In this document: positions 8,857 through 16,131 of the stretch, in pieces
Layout of the letters: the number at the start of each line of letters is the position of its first letter
Position numbering within the stretch: position 1 is the stretch's first letter
DNA from: an uncultured Dorea sp.
GTDB taxonomy: Bacteria > Bacillota > Clostridia > Lachnospirales > Lachnospiraceae
Length of the DNA stretch: 41,611 nucleotides
Reading direction: 5' to 3'
Assembly: GCA_910584615.1 (NCBI GenBank)
Contig: CAJUAM010000027.1
Span: 1-41,611, forward strand
Program-made: the position numbers and the translations under genes
The notes under the pieces: model-generated
Told to the model about the DNA's origin: nothing
Seen by the model: only the letters and a program-made list of their open reading frames with translations
The model's database searches: none

Positions 8857-8887
8857 AAAAACAGGGGTCTTCTCAACCCCTGTTTTT
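8857..8887 (-). terminator. terminator between jag and mnmE
   Basis: Perfect 12-bp arms AAAAACAGGGGT / ACCCCTGTTTTT with a 7-base loop, directly after the jag stop codon. On the minus strand it ends TTTTTAAAATT. The mnmE ribosome binding site begins within 10 bases, so it may act as an attenuator rather than a full stop. Confidence 0.75.
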
Positions 8888-8892
8888 ATTAA

Positions 8893-9795
8893 TCATCTGT
8901 TGCGGACTAATGTCACAACTACTCTCCTATATGGTTCTTCTCCCTCACTGTGGGTAGATACAGCCGGATCAGACTGAAGTACTGAATGAATGATTCTTCT
9001 TTCATATGGATTCATAGGCTCAAGAGATACATTCCTTCTTGTTCTCTTTACTTTACTTGCAATGTTTTTAGCAAGATTCTCAAGAGTTTGTTTTCTTCTT
9101 CTTCTATAATCTTCCGTATCAAGTTTTACCCTTACATATCCATCCTGCATCTTATTAGCAACGCGATTTGTCAGATATTGAAGAGAATCCAATGTCTGTC
9201 CGCGCTTTCCGATCAATAAGCCCATGTTCTCCCCATCCAGGTTGATATTAAGGGCTCCTTCATCATCTATACTTGTTGTTATTGTCACATCTTTCATGCC
9301 AATACATGCAAGTACATCTTCCATGAACTTTTTACATGTAGCGATCGTATTATCCTCAACTGAAGCAAGAACAAGTTCTTTCTTTTCCTGGATTTTTATA
9401 TCCTCTTTTACATCTTCTTTTCTGTCTTTCTTTGTATCCCTGCGATTTTCTTTTTTATTATCTTTTTTATTATCTTTTTTATTATGTCTGCGATTATATT
9501 CTTTCTTTGGATATCTTTCAGGTTTTTCTTTTATTGGCTTATCTTCTGCCATTTTCACTTCTTTTACTTCTTTTACTTCTGTAACATTTTCCTCTTTTTT
9601 TATTTCTTCCTTTACCGGCTCTTCCTTTTTCCTTCTTGCCTTAATTACAGCCTGTTTCATACCGATTCCAAAAAAACCAGCACTTCCCTTTTCAATCACT
9701 TCATAATCTAGTTTATCACTTGTTACTCCTAACTGAACTAAAGCTTCTGTAATCGCATCATCAAGTGTTTTAGCAGATACTGTAATATAATCCAT
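8893..9795 (-). CDS. jag: Jag/KhpB RNA-binding protein (SpoIIIJ-associated)
   Basis: RNA-binding protein with three parts: an N-terminal Jag_N domain (residues 1-50; EKGSAGFFGIGMKQA), a long lysine/glutamate-rich low-complexity linker (about 55-140), and C-terminal KH (GLLIGKRGQTLDSLQYL) and R3H (NPYERRIIHSVLQ) domains. The start is the ATG at 9795, preceded by AGGGGGC. Upstream codons in the same frame belong to yidC sequence and lack a ribosome binding site. It follows yidC by 13 bases, the conserved yidC-jag pairing. The linker contains KKDNKKDNKK repeats, visible in DNA as tandem TTATCTTTT units near 9450-9480 that could slip. Confidence 0.95.
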   Translation of the reverse strand: MDYITVSAKTLDDAITEALVQLGVTSDKLDYEVIEKGSAGFFGIGMKQAVIKARRKKEEPVKEEIKKEENVTEVKEVKEVKMAEDKPIKEKPERYPKKEYNRRHNKKDNKKDNKKENRRDTKKDRKEDVKEDIKIQEKKELVLASVEDNTIATCKKFMEDVLACIGMKDVTITTSIDDEGALNINLDGENMGLLIGKRGQTLDSLQYLTNRVANKMQDGYVRVKLDTEDYRRRRKQTLENLAKNIASKVKRTRRNVSLEPMNPYERRIIHSVLQSDPAVSTHSEGEEPYRRVVVTLVRNR

Positions 9796-9808
9796 AATAA
9801 TTTGCCCC

Positions 9809-10876
9809 CTAATTATTCTTGTTAAACTTATTAACCATATTTGCTTTATCTGCAAGGCTTCCCGGCTTCGCATTCTGTGCTCTTTGCTTTGCCTGCTCTA
9901 CCTTTGCTTCTCTTTCCTTTTCTGACATTGTACTTGTCTTACGATTTGCTGAATCCTTTAATGATCTTGCATTTGTCTGAGCCATCTCATTAATCCTTTC
10001 AGCTCTTTCCCCACGCTTTTTCGCTTTCTGTTTTGCTTTTTCCTTATTTTTCTCAATCAGATCCTCAACAGACATTTTAGCAAGATGTTTATTGATAACA
10101 ATCTGCTGAACAGTACGCACAACCGCGCTGACAATCCAGTAAAGACCGATACCAGTCGGCAATGTAAATACCATGAATACAGATAATAAAGGCATTGTTG
10201 TATTCATTGTCTTCATCGTACCTGCCATCGGATTATCTTTATCAAGCTGCTGTTCGGAAACTGCCTGATTAAGACGGATATTCAACATCTGAGTCACGCC
10301 TGATAAAACAGGAAGTAAAATAGCCGTAACAATCACCGCTGCAGCAGGTATTGAATAATTCCCACTATTTTTGATCATCTGCATCGGAGCTTCTTTAAGA
10401 TTTGGAATCGTTAAGAATCTCTGAACAGTATCTGAAGCTGTCTTGATCGCCGGTACATAACTTTCAATATTATAAATTACAGGATATAACGCAAATAAAA
10501 ACGGCATCTGTATCAGAAGAGGAAGACATCCCCCCATCATTGAAGTTCCGTATTTGTCATATACCTGCTGGATCTCTTCCTGCTGCTTCATCATAGAAGC
10601 CTGATCCTTTTTATTTTTATATCTCTTCTGTATTGCCTGGATCTCCGGATTCATAACCGAAGACATCTTTGACGTTCTCTGTTGGTTAATAGTCATAGGA
10701 AGCATACAAGTATACACAATGATCGTATAAATAATAATAGATAATCCAACTACTCCATTCTGGAGACCAAACGTATCTGTCAACATCGTATAGATAAAGT
10801 CCATTACTTTACCTAATAACCAGCAAAGTTGTCCTACAATCGGCCAATTTGCTGCAGTCAATAAACTAAAAGCCAT
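9809..10876 (-). CDS. yidC: membrane protein insertase YidC/SpoIIIJ/Oxa1
   Basis: Inserts membrane proteins alone or with SecYEG. The 355 residues have the Gram-positive type topology with about five hydrophobic segments: an N-terminal one (about 15-35), then GLSIIIYTIIVYTCMLPMT, the cytoplasmic hairpin (QAIQKRYKNKKDQASMMKQQEE), GGCLPLLIQMPFLFALYPVIY, and two more segments before a strongly basic C-terminal tail (about 270-355). No clear lipobox is visible at the N-terminus. GGAGG lies 7 bases before the ATG. It sits in the rpmH-rnpA-yidD-yidC-jag cluster. Confidence 0.96.
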   Translation of the reverse strand: MAFSLLTAANWPIVGQLCWLLGKVMDFIYTMLTDTFGLQNGVVGLSIIIYTIIVYTCMLPMTINQQRTSKMSSVMNPEIQAIQKRYKNKKDQASMMKQQEEIQQVYDKYGTSMMGGCLPLLIQMPFLFALYPVIYNIESYVPAIKTASDTVQRFLTIPNLKEAPMQMIKNSGNYSIPAAAVIVTAILLPVLSGVTQMLNIRLNQAVSEQQLDKDNPMAGTMKTMNTTMPLLSVFMVFTLPTGIGLYWIVSAVVRTVQQIVINKHLAKMSVEDLIEKNKEKAKQKAKKRGERAERINEMAQTNARSLKDSANRKTSTMSEKEREAKVEQAKQRAQNAKPGSLADKANMVNKFNKNN

Positions 10877-10902
10877 CTCTTTTCCTCCATTGTAATATTT
10901 TC

Positions 10903-11115
10903 TTATGGAACAGGGTCATATCCTCCCTTTGAAAACGGATTGCACCTTAATATTCGTTTTAGCGCAAGATATCCCCCTTTTACTGCTCCATACTTTTCAA
11001 TCGCTTCTAATGCATAAGTTGAACATGTAGGATAATATTTACAGGATGAATATCCCTTCATGGAAGAAAGATGCTTACGGTAAAATATAATACATTCAAG
11101 CAAAATCTTTTTCAC
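10903..11115 (-). CDS. yidD: membrane protein insertion efficiency factor YidD
   Basis: A small protein of 70 residues containing the family core KYYPTCSTYALEAIEKYGAVKGG followed by RILRCNPFSKGGYDPVP. This is thought to assist YidC insertion at the inner membrane face. The start is a GTG at 11115. It lies between rnpA (76 bases away) and yidC (26 bases away), the universal arrangement. Confidence 0.95.
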   Translation of the reverse strand: MKKILLECIIFYRKHLSSMKGYSSCKYYPTCSTYALEAIEKYGAVKGGYLALKRILRCNPFSKGGYDPVP

Positions 11116-11191
11116 ACCCTATTACCTCAAACTGAATCTATACCAAAAACATCCCGTGAACCTTACTCATAATGGAGCATGTATTCTTCAC

Positions 11192-11530
11192 TTATCCAGG
11201 TATAATATTATGAAGATTTGCCAGATGGAGCAGCGCACTTTCTATCTCATGGTAAGTTTTTTCTTTTGCGCTGTTTCTCACTATGATCACGATATCAATC
11301 CCACATCTGAAACTATCTTCCTGCAATCGATAAATCTCTCTTATCAACCTCGTTAAATGGTGCCTGACAACACTATTTCCTACTTTTTTACTTACAGATA
11401 TTCCTAATCTATTCTTTTTTAACTCATTTTCCCTGACATACATAACCAAATACTTATTAGCCAGCGATCTGCCTTCTTTATACACCAATCCAAAATCTGA
11501 ATATTTTTTTAATGATTCGGAATATTTCAT
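11192..11530 (-). CDS. rnpA: ribonuclease P protein component
   Basis: Protein subunit of RNase P, which matures tRNA 5' ends. The 112 residues include the family core NRLGISVSKKVGNSVVRHHLTRLIREIYR. The usual RNR motif of that segment (VRNRxKR) reads VRHHLTR here, so two of its basic or polar positions are replaced by histidine. The position directly after rpmH identifies it without doubt. A terminator-like hairpin (11562-11581) lies between rpmH and this gene and may set the ratio of L34 to RnpA. Confidence 0.95.
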   Translation of the reverse strand: MKYSESLKKYSDFGLVYKEGRSLANKYLVMYVRENELKKNRLGISVSKKVGNSVVRHHLTRLIREIYRLQEDSFRCGIDIVIIVRNSAKEKTYHEIESALLHLANLHNIIPG

Positions 11531-11561
11531 AACTTGATTCTCCTAATTTTAATAGAAGAAA

Positions 11562-11581
11562 AGGCCACATATATGCGGCCT
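11562..11581 (-). terminator. terminator/attenuator between rpmH and rnpA
   Basis: On the minus strand AGGCCGCAT/ATGTGGCCT forms a hairpin, followed by TTTTCTTCTATT. It begins at the rpmH stop codon. Most transcripts from the rpmH promoter probably end here. Confidence 0.6.
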
Positions 11582-11714
11582 AAGCGGATAATACTTTTCT
11601 TCCTTTAGCTCTTCTGTTCGCAAGTACTTTTCTTCCGCCTGCAGTACTCATTCTTGATCTGAAACCATGAACTTTAGCTCTCTGTCTTTTCTTAGGCTGA
11701 AATGTCATCTTCAT
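11580..11714 (-). CDS. rpmH: 50S ribosomal protein L34
   Basis: A 44-residue basic protein, MKMTFQPKKRQRAKVHGFR onward and ending KGRKVLSA, matching L34 over its full length. The ribosome binding site AAGGAGGTGG lies 6 bases before the ATG. It has its own consensus-like promoter at 11781-11809 and a terminator immediately after the stop. It is the first gene of the leftward operon from the origin. Confidence 0.97.
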   Translation of the reverse strand: MKMTFQPKKRQRAKVHGFRSRMSTAGGRKVLANRRAKGRKVLSA

Positions 11715-11780
11715 AGATATCCACCTCCTTATATTTTATAAGGGAAACTCCCTATGTATTTCCATAAGACATCACTGTTA

Positions 11781-11809
11781 ATTATATTAAATTACTGTTT
11801 GTCCGTCAA
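11781..11809 (-). promoter_or_regulatory. promoter of rpmH
   Basis: TTGACG (11804-11809), 17 bases, TATAAT (11781-11786) on the minus strand. The leader of about 60 bases contains a small AGGGA/TCCCT hairpin (near 11742-11754) upstream of the ribosome binding site. Confidence 0.8.
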
Positions 11810-11851
11810 GCAAAACCTTTCATTATTTTTATTTAAAATTGTTCTGCCAAC

Positions 11852-11980
11852 ATATCCACAACTTATCCACAAAATGTGGATAAGTTGTGGATATTAAGTG
11901 GATATCTTGTTAACTTAATTTTTTTTCCAAATTTCCATTAAGAAAATAAGCCATTTTCACTTATTATAAAGTTATCCACA
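11852..11980. other. oriC: oriC DnaA-box cluster upstream of dnaA
   Basis: The intergenic region 11715-12055 contains the rpmH promoter, this cluster and the dnaA promoter. Perfect DnaA boxes TTATCCACA are at 11863-11871 and 11972-11980, with the reverse copy TGTGGATAA at 11875-11883. One-mismatch boxes are at 11852-11860 (ATATCCACA) and 11886-11894 (reverse), and another partial box is near 11897-11905. The first four form a perfect inverted repeat with 20-base arms around AAA. Together with the AT-rich dnaA-dnaN gap this matches a bipartite Firmicute origin. Confidence 0.9.
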
Positions 11981-11991
11981 CGGAATAATAA

Positions 11992-12020
11992 TTGCCTAAA
12001 TCTAAAATTTGATGTAAAAT
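11992..12020 (+). promoter_or_regulatory. promoter of dnaA
   Basis: TTGCCT (11992-11997), 17 bases, TAAAAT (12015-12020). A perfect DnaA box ends 11 bases before the -35 element, so autorepression by DnaA is likely. Confidence 0.6.
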
Positions 12021-12055
12021 AATAAGAAGTCTTAGAAAGAGTAGGAGTTATATAT

Positions 12056-13444
12056 ATGAACATTGTCGAGGAAAAATGGGCCGACATTATCGAATACCTG
12101 AGAATAGAACATGAATTATCAAATGTCTCATTTACAACTTGGATACAGCCTTTAAAAGTATATGATGTAATCAACGATACAGTCTATATCATGGTTAATA
12201 TGAATGCAAGCGTTGAGTATATCGAAAAAAAATATCTTCTTCCTTTTAAAGTATGTATTGCGGAGATTACAGGGATTGAATACGATGTTGTATTCGTATC
12301 AGAAGATGATGAAAAATTAAATGAAATTCGTAATATGTCAATTGAGGCTGATTCTAAAAGAAAAAACAGATCGCTATTTGAAAAAGCAGGTTTAAATCCA
12401 AAATATACATTTGATACATTCGTAGTAGGAGGCAATAATAATTTTGCTCACGCAGCATCTCTTGCCGTATCCGAATCACCTGGAGAAGTGTATAATCCAC
12501 TTTTTCTATACGGAGGAGTAGGACTCGGAAAGACACATCTTATGCACTCTATTGCCCATTTTATTTTGGAAAAAAATTCTAAAAAGCAGGTTTTATATGT
12601 AACAAGTGAAGCTTTTACGAACGAATTGATCGAGGCTCTGAAAAAAGGCAAGACTGCTGGAAATGAATCTGAAATATCGAAATTCCGGAACAAATACAGG
12701 AACAATGATGTTCTTTTAATAGATGACATACAGTTTATTATCGGAAAAGAAAGTACACAAGAAGAATTTTTCCACACCTTTAATCATTTGCATACTTCCG
12801 GAAAGCAGATCATCATATCCAGTGATAAACCTCCAAAAGATATTGAAACTTTAGAAGCAAGACTCAGAACCAGATTTGAATGGGGTCTGATAGCTGATAT
12901 ATCTTCTCCGGCTTATGAAACCAGAATGGCAATCCTGCAGAAAAAGATTGAAATCGACCATTTGGAAAAATATAAAATTCCCCATGATGTACTCGATTAT
13001 ATCGCTGTCAATGTCAAATCAAATATCCGTGAATTAGAAGGATCACTAAACAAACTGATCGCTCTCTATAAATTGAATCACAACGAAGGACCTATTGACA
13101 TCGCGCTGGCGGCAGAAGCATTAAAGGATATTATTTCGTCGGAAAATAACAGAAAAGTTACCCCTGAACTGATCCTTGATATCGTATCAGAACATTTTAA
13201 TGTAACAATTACTGACTTAAGGAGTAATAAAAGAAACTCTGAGATTGCGTATCCACGGCAGATAGCTATGTATCTTATAAGAACTATGACAGAATCATCA
13301 CTAAAGGCCGTAGGTGTGGTTCTTGGCGGAAAAGATCACTCGACAGTTAAATACGCAATCGAAAAGATAGAGAATGAAGCAAAGGTAAGCGAATCCTTTT
13401 CAAATACTCTTTCTATATTAAGAAAGAAAATAAATCCGGTCTGA
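12056..13444 (+). CDS. dnaA: chromosomal replication initiator DnaA
   Basis: AAA+ ATPase that binds DnaA boxes and opens the origin. The 462 residues comprise domain I (1-80), a short linker, and an AAA+ core with Walker A GGVGLGKT (153-160) and Walker B VLLIDDIQF (219-227). The C-terminal DNA-binding domain contains the signature GGKDHSTVKYAI near the end. The start ATG is preceded by AGGAG 8 bases upstream. It is divergent from rpmH across the DnaA-box cluster and followed by dnaN after 245 bases. Confidence 0.98.
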   Translation: MNIVEEKWADIIEYLRIEHELSNVSFTTWIQPLKVYDVINDTVYIMVNMNASVEYIEKKYLLPFKVCIAEITGIEYDVVFVSEDDEKLNEIRNMSIEADSKRKNRSLFEKAGLNPKYTFDTFVVGGNNNFAHAASLAVSESPGEVYNPLFLYGGVGLGKTHLMHSIAHFILEKNSKKQVLYVTSEAFTNELIEALKKGKTAGNESEISKFRNKYRNNDVLLIDDIQFIIGKESTQEEFFHTFNHLHTSGKQIIISSDKPPKDIETLEARLRTRFEWGLIADISSPAYETRMAILQKKIEIDHLEKYKIPHDVLDYIAVNVKSNIRELEGSLNKLIALYKLNHNEGPIDIALAAEALKDIISSENNRKVTPELILDIVSEHFNVTITDLRSNKRNSEIAYPRQIAMYLIRTMTESSLKAVGVVLGGKDHSTVKYAIEKIENEAKVSESFSNTLSILRKKINPV

Positions 13445-13689
13445 TGTTAATAAAATTGTGGACAACTATAGATAATCGTTTCTTTAAATAAATATAAAGA
13501 TTTTTACAAAAAATAATCCCAATTTTATCTTATCGGTTCCTGATTACTTTAAACACAATTATCAAACCCAAAAATAATGGCCAATAGAGGATTTGAGACA
13601 CTTTTCCTCTTTTCCACAGCCCCTAATAAGAATAAGACGGAAAAAATCATTTATTTATATATGTTTGCTTTTCGAAAGGAGTTATACAC
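13445..13689. other. AT-rich dnaA-dnaN gap, probable unwinding region of oriC
   Basis: A 245-base gap, strongly AT-rich, with degenerate DnaA-box-like elements (TTGTGGACAA near 13455 and TTTTCCACA near 13612). In Bacillus-type bipartite origins the unwinding element lies after dnaA, and this stretch is the natural candidate. I see no perfect box here. The dnaN ribosome binding site (GAAAGGAG) is at its end. Confidence 0.45.
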
Positions 13690-14799
13690 ATGAAAATCAT
13701 ATGCAGCAAATTAAACCTCGTAAAAGGAGTTAATATAGTCTCAAAAGCTGTTCCTTCAAAAACAACAATGCCTATTCTCGAATGTATTCTGATTGATGCT
13801 ACAACAGATATTATTAAATTCACTGCAAACGATATGGAATTGGGAATACAGACAGAAATTGAAGGCGAGATCATAGACAGAGGAATGATAGCAATTGATG
13901 CAAAGATATTTTCAGAAATCGTGCGCAAGCTTCCTGAAAATGATGTTACCATAACTACTGATGATAATCTGCAGACAACAATCGTATGCGAAAAAGCAGT
14001 ATTTGACATTTCCGGCAAGCCCGGAGAAGAGTTTTCTTATCTTCCTGTGATTGAAAAAGAAGATTCTATAACAATTTCTCAGTTTACTTTGAAAGAAGTG
14101 ATAAGACAGACTATATTTTCTATCTCTGATTCAGAAAGCAATAAGTTGATGACCGGGGAATTATTTGAGATCAATAATAATATGCTAAGAGTCATATCTC
14201 TTGACGGGCACAGGATATCCATCCGTAAGATAGCGCTTAGAGATGAAGTAAATAATAAAAAACTGATTGTCCCGGGTAAAACATTAATTGAAATCAGTAA
14301 GATCCTGTCTGGCGAAGCAGATAGTATGGTAAATATTTCTTATACAGATAACCATGTAGTATTTGAGTTTGACCGGACGATCGTAGTATCAAGGTTGATC
14401 GAGGGAGAATATTTTAAGATCGATCAGATGATTTCCAACGATCATGAAATTAAGATCAGGATCAATAAAAAAGAGTTATTAAATTGTATTGACAGGGCTA
14501 CTCTTCTTGTAAAGGAGGGAGATAAAAAGCCGATTATCATTAATATCAATGATGAGGTTATGGAGCTTAAGATCAAATCACAGATAGGATCTATGAATGA
14601 GGAGATTTATATCAATAAAGAGGGGAAAAATCTTATGATTGGATTTAATCCCAGATTTCTTTTAGATGCTTTAAGGAATATTGATGATGAGGAGATAACA
14701 TTGTATCTTATGAACGCGAAAGCTCCATGCTTTATTAAAGATGATGAAGAGAGTTATATATATCTGATACTCCCTGTTAATTTTAATGCAGTGTCATAA
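13690..14799 (+). CDS. dnaN: DNA polymerase III beta subunit (sliding clamp)
   Basis: Ring-shaped processivity clamp for the replicative polymerase. The 369 residues are the normal length, with the three repeated clamp folds. Recognisable segments are SKAVPSKTTMPILECILI near the N-terminus, LDGHRISIRKI in the middle, and the C-terminal ending YLILPVNFN, close to the family consensus (Y.. MPMR/V). It follows dnaA and precedes rlbA, as in other Firmicutes. Confidence 0.97.
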   Translation: MKIICSKLNLVKGVNIVSKAVPSKTTMPILECILIDATTDIIKFTANDMELGIQTEIEGEIIDRGMIAIDAKIFSEIVRKLPENDVTITTDDNLQTTIVCEKAVFDISGKPGEEFSYLPVIEKEDSITISQFTLKEVIRQTIFSISDSESNKLMTGELFEINNNMLRVISLDGHRISIRKIALRDEVNNKKLIVPGKTLIEISKILSGEADSMVNISYTDNHVVFEFDRTIVVSRLIEGEYFKIDQMISNDHEIKIRINKKELLNCIDRATLLVKEGDKKPIIININDEVMELKIKSQIGSMNEEIYINKEGKNLMIGFNPRFLLDALRNIDDEEITLYLMNAKAPCFIKDDEESYIYLILPVNFNAVS

Positions 14800-14830
14800 A
14801 TGCTTGTATATTTTCAGAAAGTGAGATAGT

Positions 14831-15040
14831 ATGATAAAAATAAAACTAAAAGATGATTTTATTAAATTAGGACAGGCGCTTAAAGCAGCAAATCTTGTAG
14901 AATCAGGTGTAGATGCCAAAAACGTGATACAGGATGGTCTGGTAAAAGTGAACGGTGATACAGAGATCCGCCGGGGAAGAAAGTTGTTTGGCGGTGATAT
15001 CGTTGATTTTAACGGAGAGCAGATCAAAATTGAAACTTAA
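14831..15040 (+). CDS. rlbA: S4-domain RNA-binding protein RlbA/YaaA
   Basis: A 69-residue single S4 domain (IKLGQALKAANLVESGVDAK ... LVKVNGDTEIRRGRKLFGGD) that probably binds rRNA or tRNA. This small gene is conserved between dnaN and recF in Firmicutes. Its last codons overlap the recF start by 11 bases, so the two are translationally coupled. Confidence 0.92.
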   Translation: MIKIKLKDDFIKLGQALKAANLVESGVDAKNVIQDGLVKVNGDTEIRRGRKLFGGDIVDFNGEQIKIET

Positions 15041-16121
15041 ATCTTTAAAAATAAAAAATTTTAGAAATTACGATTTGTTAAATCTGGATTTAGATGAAGA
15101 AGCAAATATATTTTATGGCGATAATGCTCAGGGAAAGACAAATATACTTGAAGCGGTGTATCTTTCAGGAACGACAAAATCTCATAGAGGAGCAAAAGAT
15201 AAAGAACTTATAAAGTTCGGGAGTGAGGAGTCTCATATCGAAACTATTGTTGAAAAAAAAGGGATTAATTATCAGATAGATTTTCATCTGAAAAAGAATG
15301 GACCGAAAGGAATAGCTATTAATAAATTACCGATCCGTAAAGCAAGTGAATTATTTGGTATCATAAATTTCGTTTTTTTTTCACCGGAAGATTTAAATAT
15401 CATAAAAAACGGACCTTCTGAACGGAGAAGATTTATAGATTTAGAATTATCCCAGATTGATAAGATATATCTGAGCAATCTGATGAATTACAATCGTGTT
15501 GTCAATCAGAGAAATCATCTGTTAAAAGAGATAAATAACGAACATAAAAAAAATTTTATAGATACTCTTGAAATATGGGAGCTTCAATTAGTACAATATG
15601 GGGATAAGCTGATAGAAAGAAGAAAGAAGTTTATTGAAGATATGAACAGAATCATATCTTCTGTACATAAAAGACTGACAGGAAACAAAGAAGAGATACA
15701 GATCATTTATGAACCAAGCAACGGTTATCTGACACTGTTTGAGGCAGTGAAAAAAAACAGAGAGAGAGATTTAAGGATAAAGAGCACTTCTGTAGGTCCG
15801 CATAGAGATGATATATGTATTATGTCGGGAGATCTGGATATCCGCAGGTTTGGTTCACAAGGACAGCAAAGAACTGCGGCTCTTTCTTTGAAATTAGCGG
15901 AAATAGAACTTGTAAAACGAACAATTCATGATACACCTGTATTATTACTTGATGATGTGTTGTCTGAACTTGATAAACATAGGCAAAACTATTTATTAGA
16001 CAGCATTAATGATATACAGACTCTTATTACCTGTACAGGTGTTGAGGATTTTGTAAATCACAGGTTTTCAATCAATAAAGTGTTCCATGTCCAGAATGGA
16101 CAAGTGGCGAAAGAGAATTAG
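15030..16121 (+). CDS. recF: DNA replication and repair protein RecF
   Basis: SMC-like ATPase that helps load RecA at gaps. I start it at the TTG at 15030, giving KLKSLKIKNFRNY, the expected N-terminus. The longer frame from 14955 would run through rlbA. A weak GGAG lies 12 bases upstream inside rlbA. Walker A is GDNAQGKTN, the signature region is GSQGQQRTAALSLKLAE, and Walker B is PVLLLDDVLSELD. At 363 residues it is family length. It overlaps rlbA by 11 bases and gyrB follows after 10 bases. Confidence 0.96.
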   Translation: MKLKSLKIKNFRNYDLLNLDLDEEANIFYGDNAQGKTNILEAVYLSGTTKSHRGAKDKELIKFGSEESHIETIVEKKGINYQIDFHLKKNGPKGIAINKLPIRKASELFGIINFVFFSPEDLNIIKNGPSERRRFIDLELSQIDKIYLSNLMNYNRVVNQRNHLLKEINNEHKKNFIDTLEIWELQLVQYGDKLIERRKKFIEDMNRIISSVHKRLTGNKEEIQIIYEPSNGYLTLFEAVKKNRERDLRIKSTSVGPHRDDICIMSGDLDIRRFGSQGQQRTAALSLKLAEIELVKRTIHDTPVLLLDDVLSELDKHRQNYLLDSINDIQTLITCTGVEDFVNHRFSINKVFHVQNGQVAKEN

Positions 16122-16131
16122 GAGGATTTGA

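Noticed and set aside
9430..9485. Tandem repeats in jag as a possible CRISPR or VNTR
   Set aside because: These encode the KKDNKKDNKK linker of Jag and are a short low-complexity coding repeat. No CRISPR-like array exists in the window.
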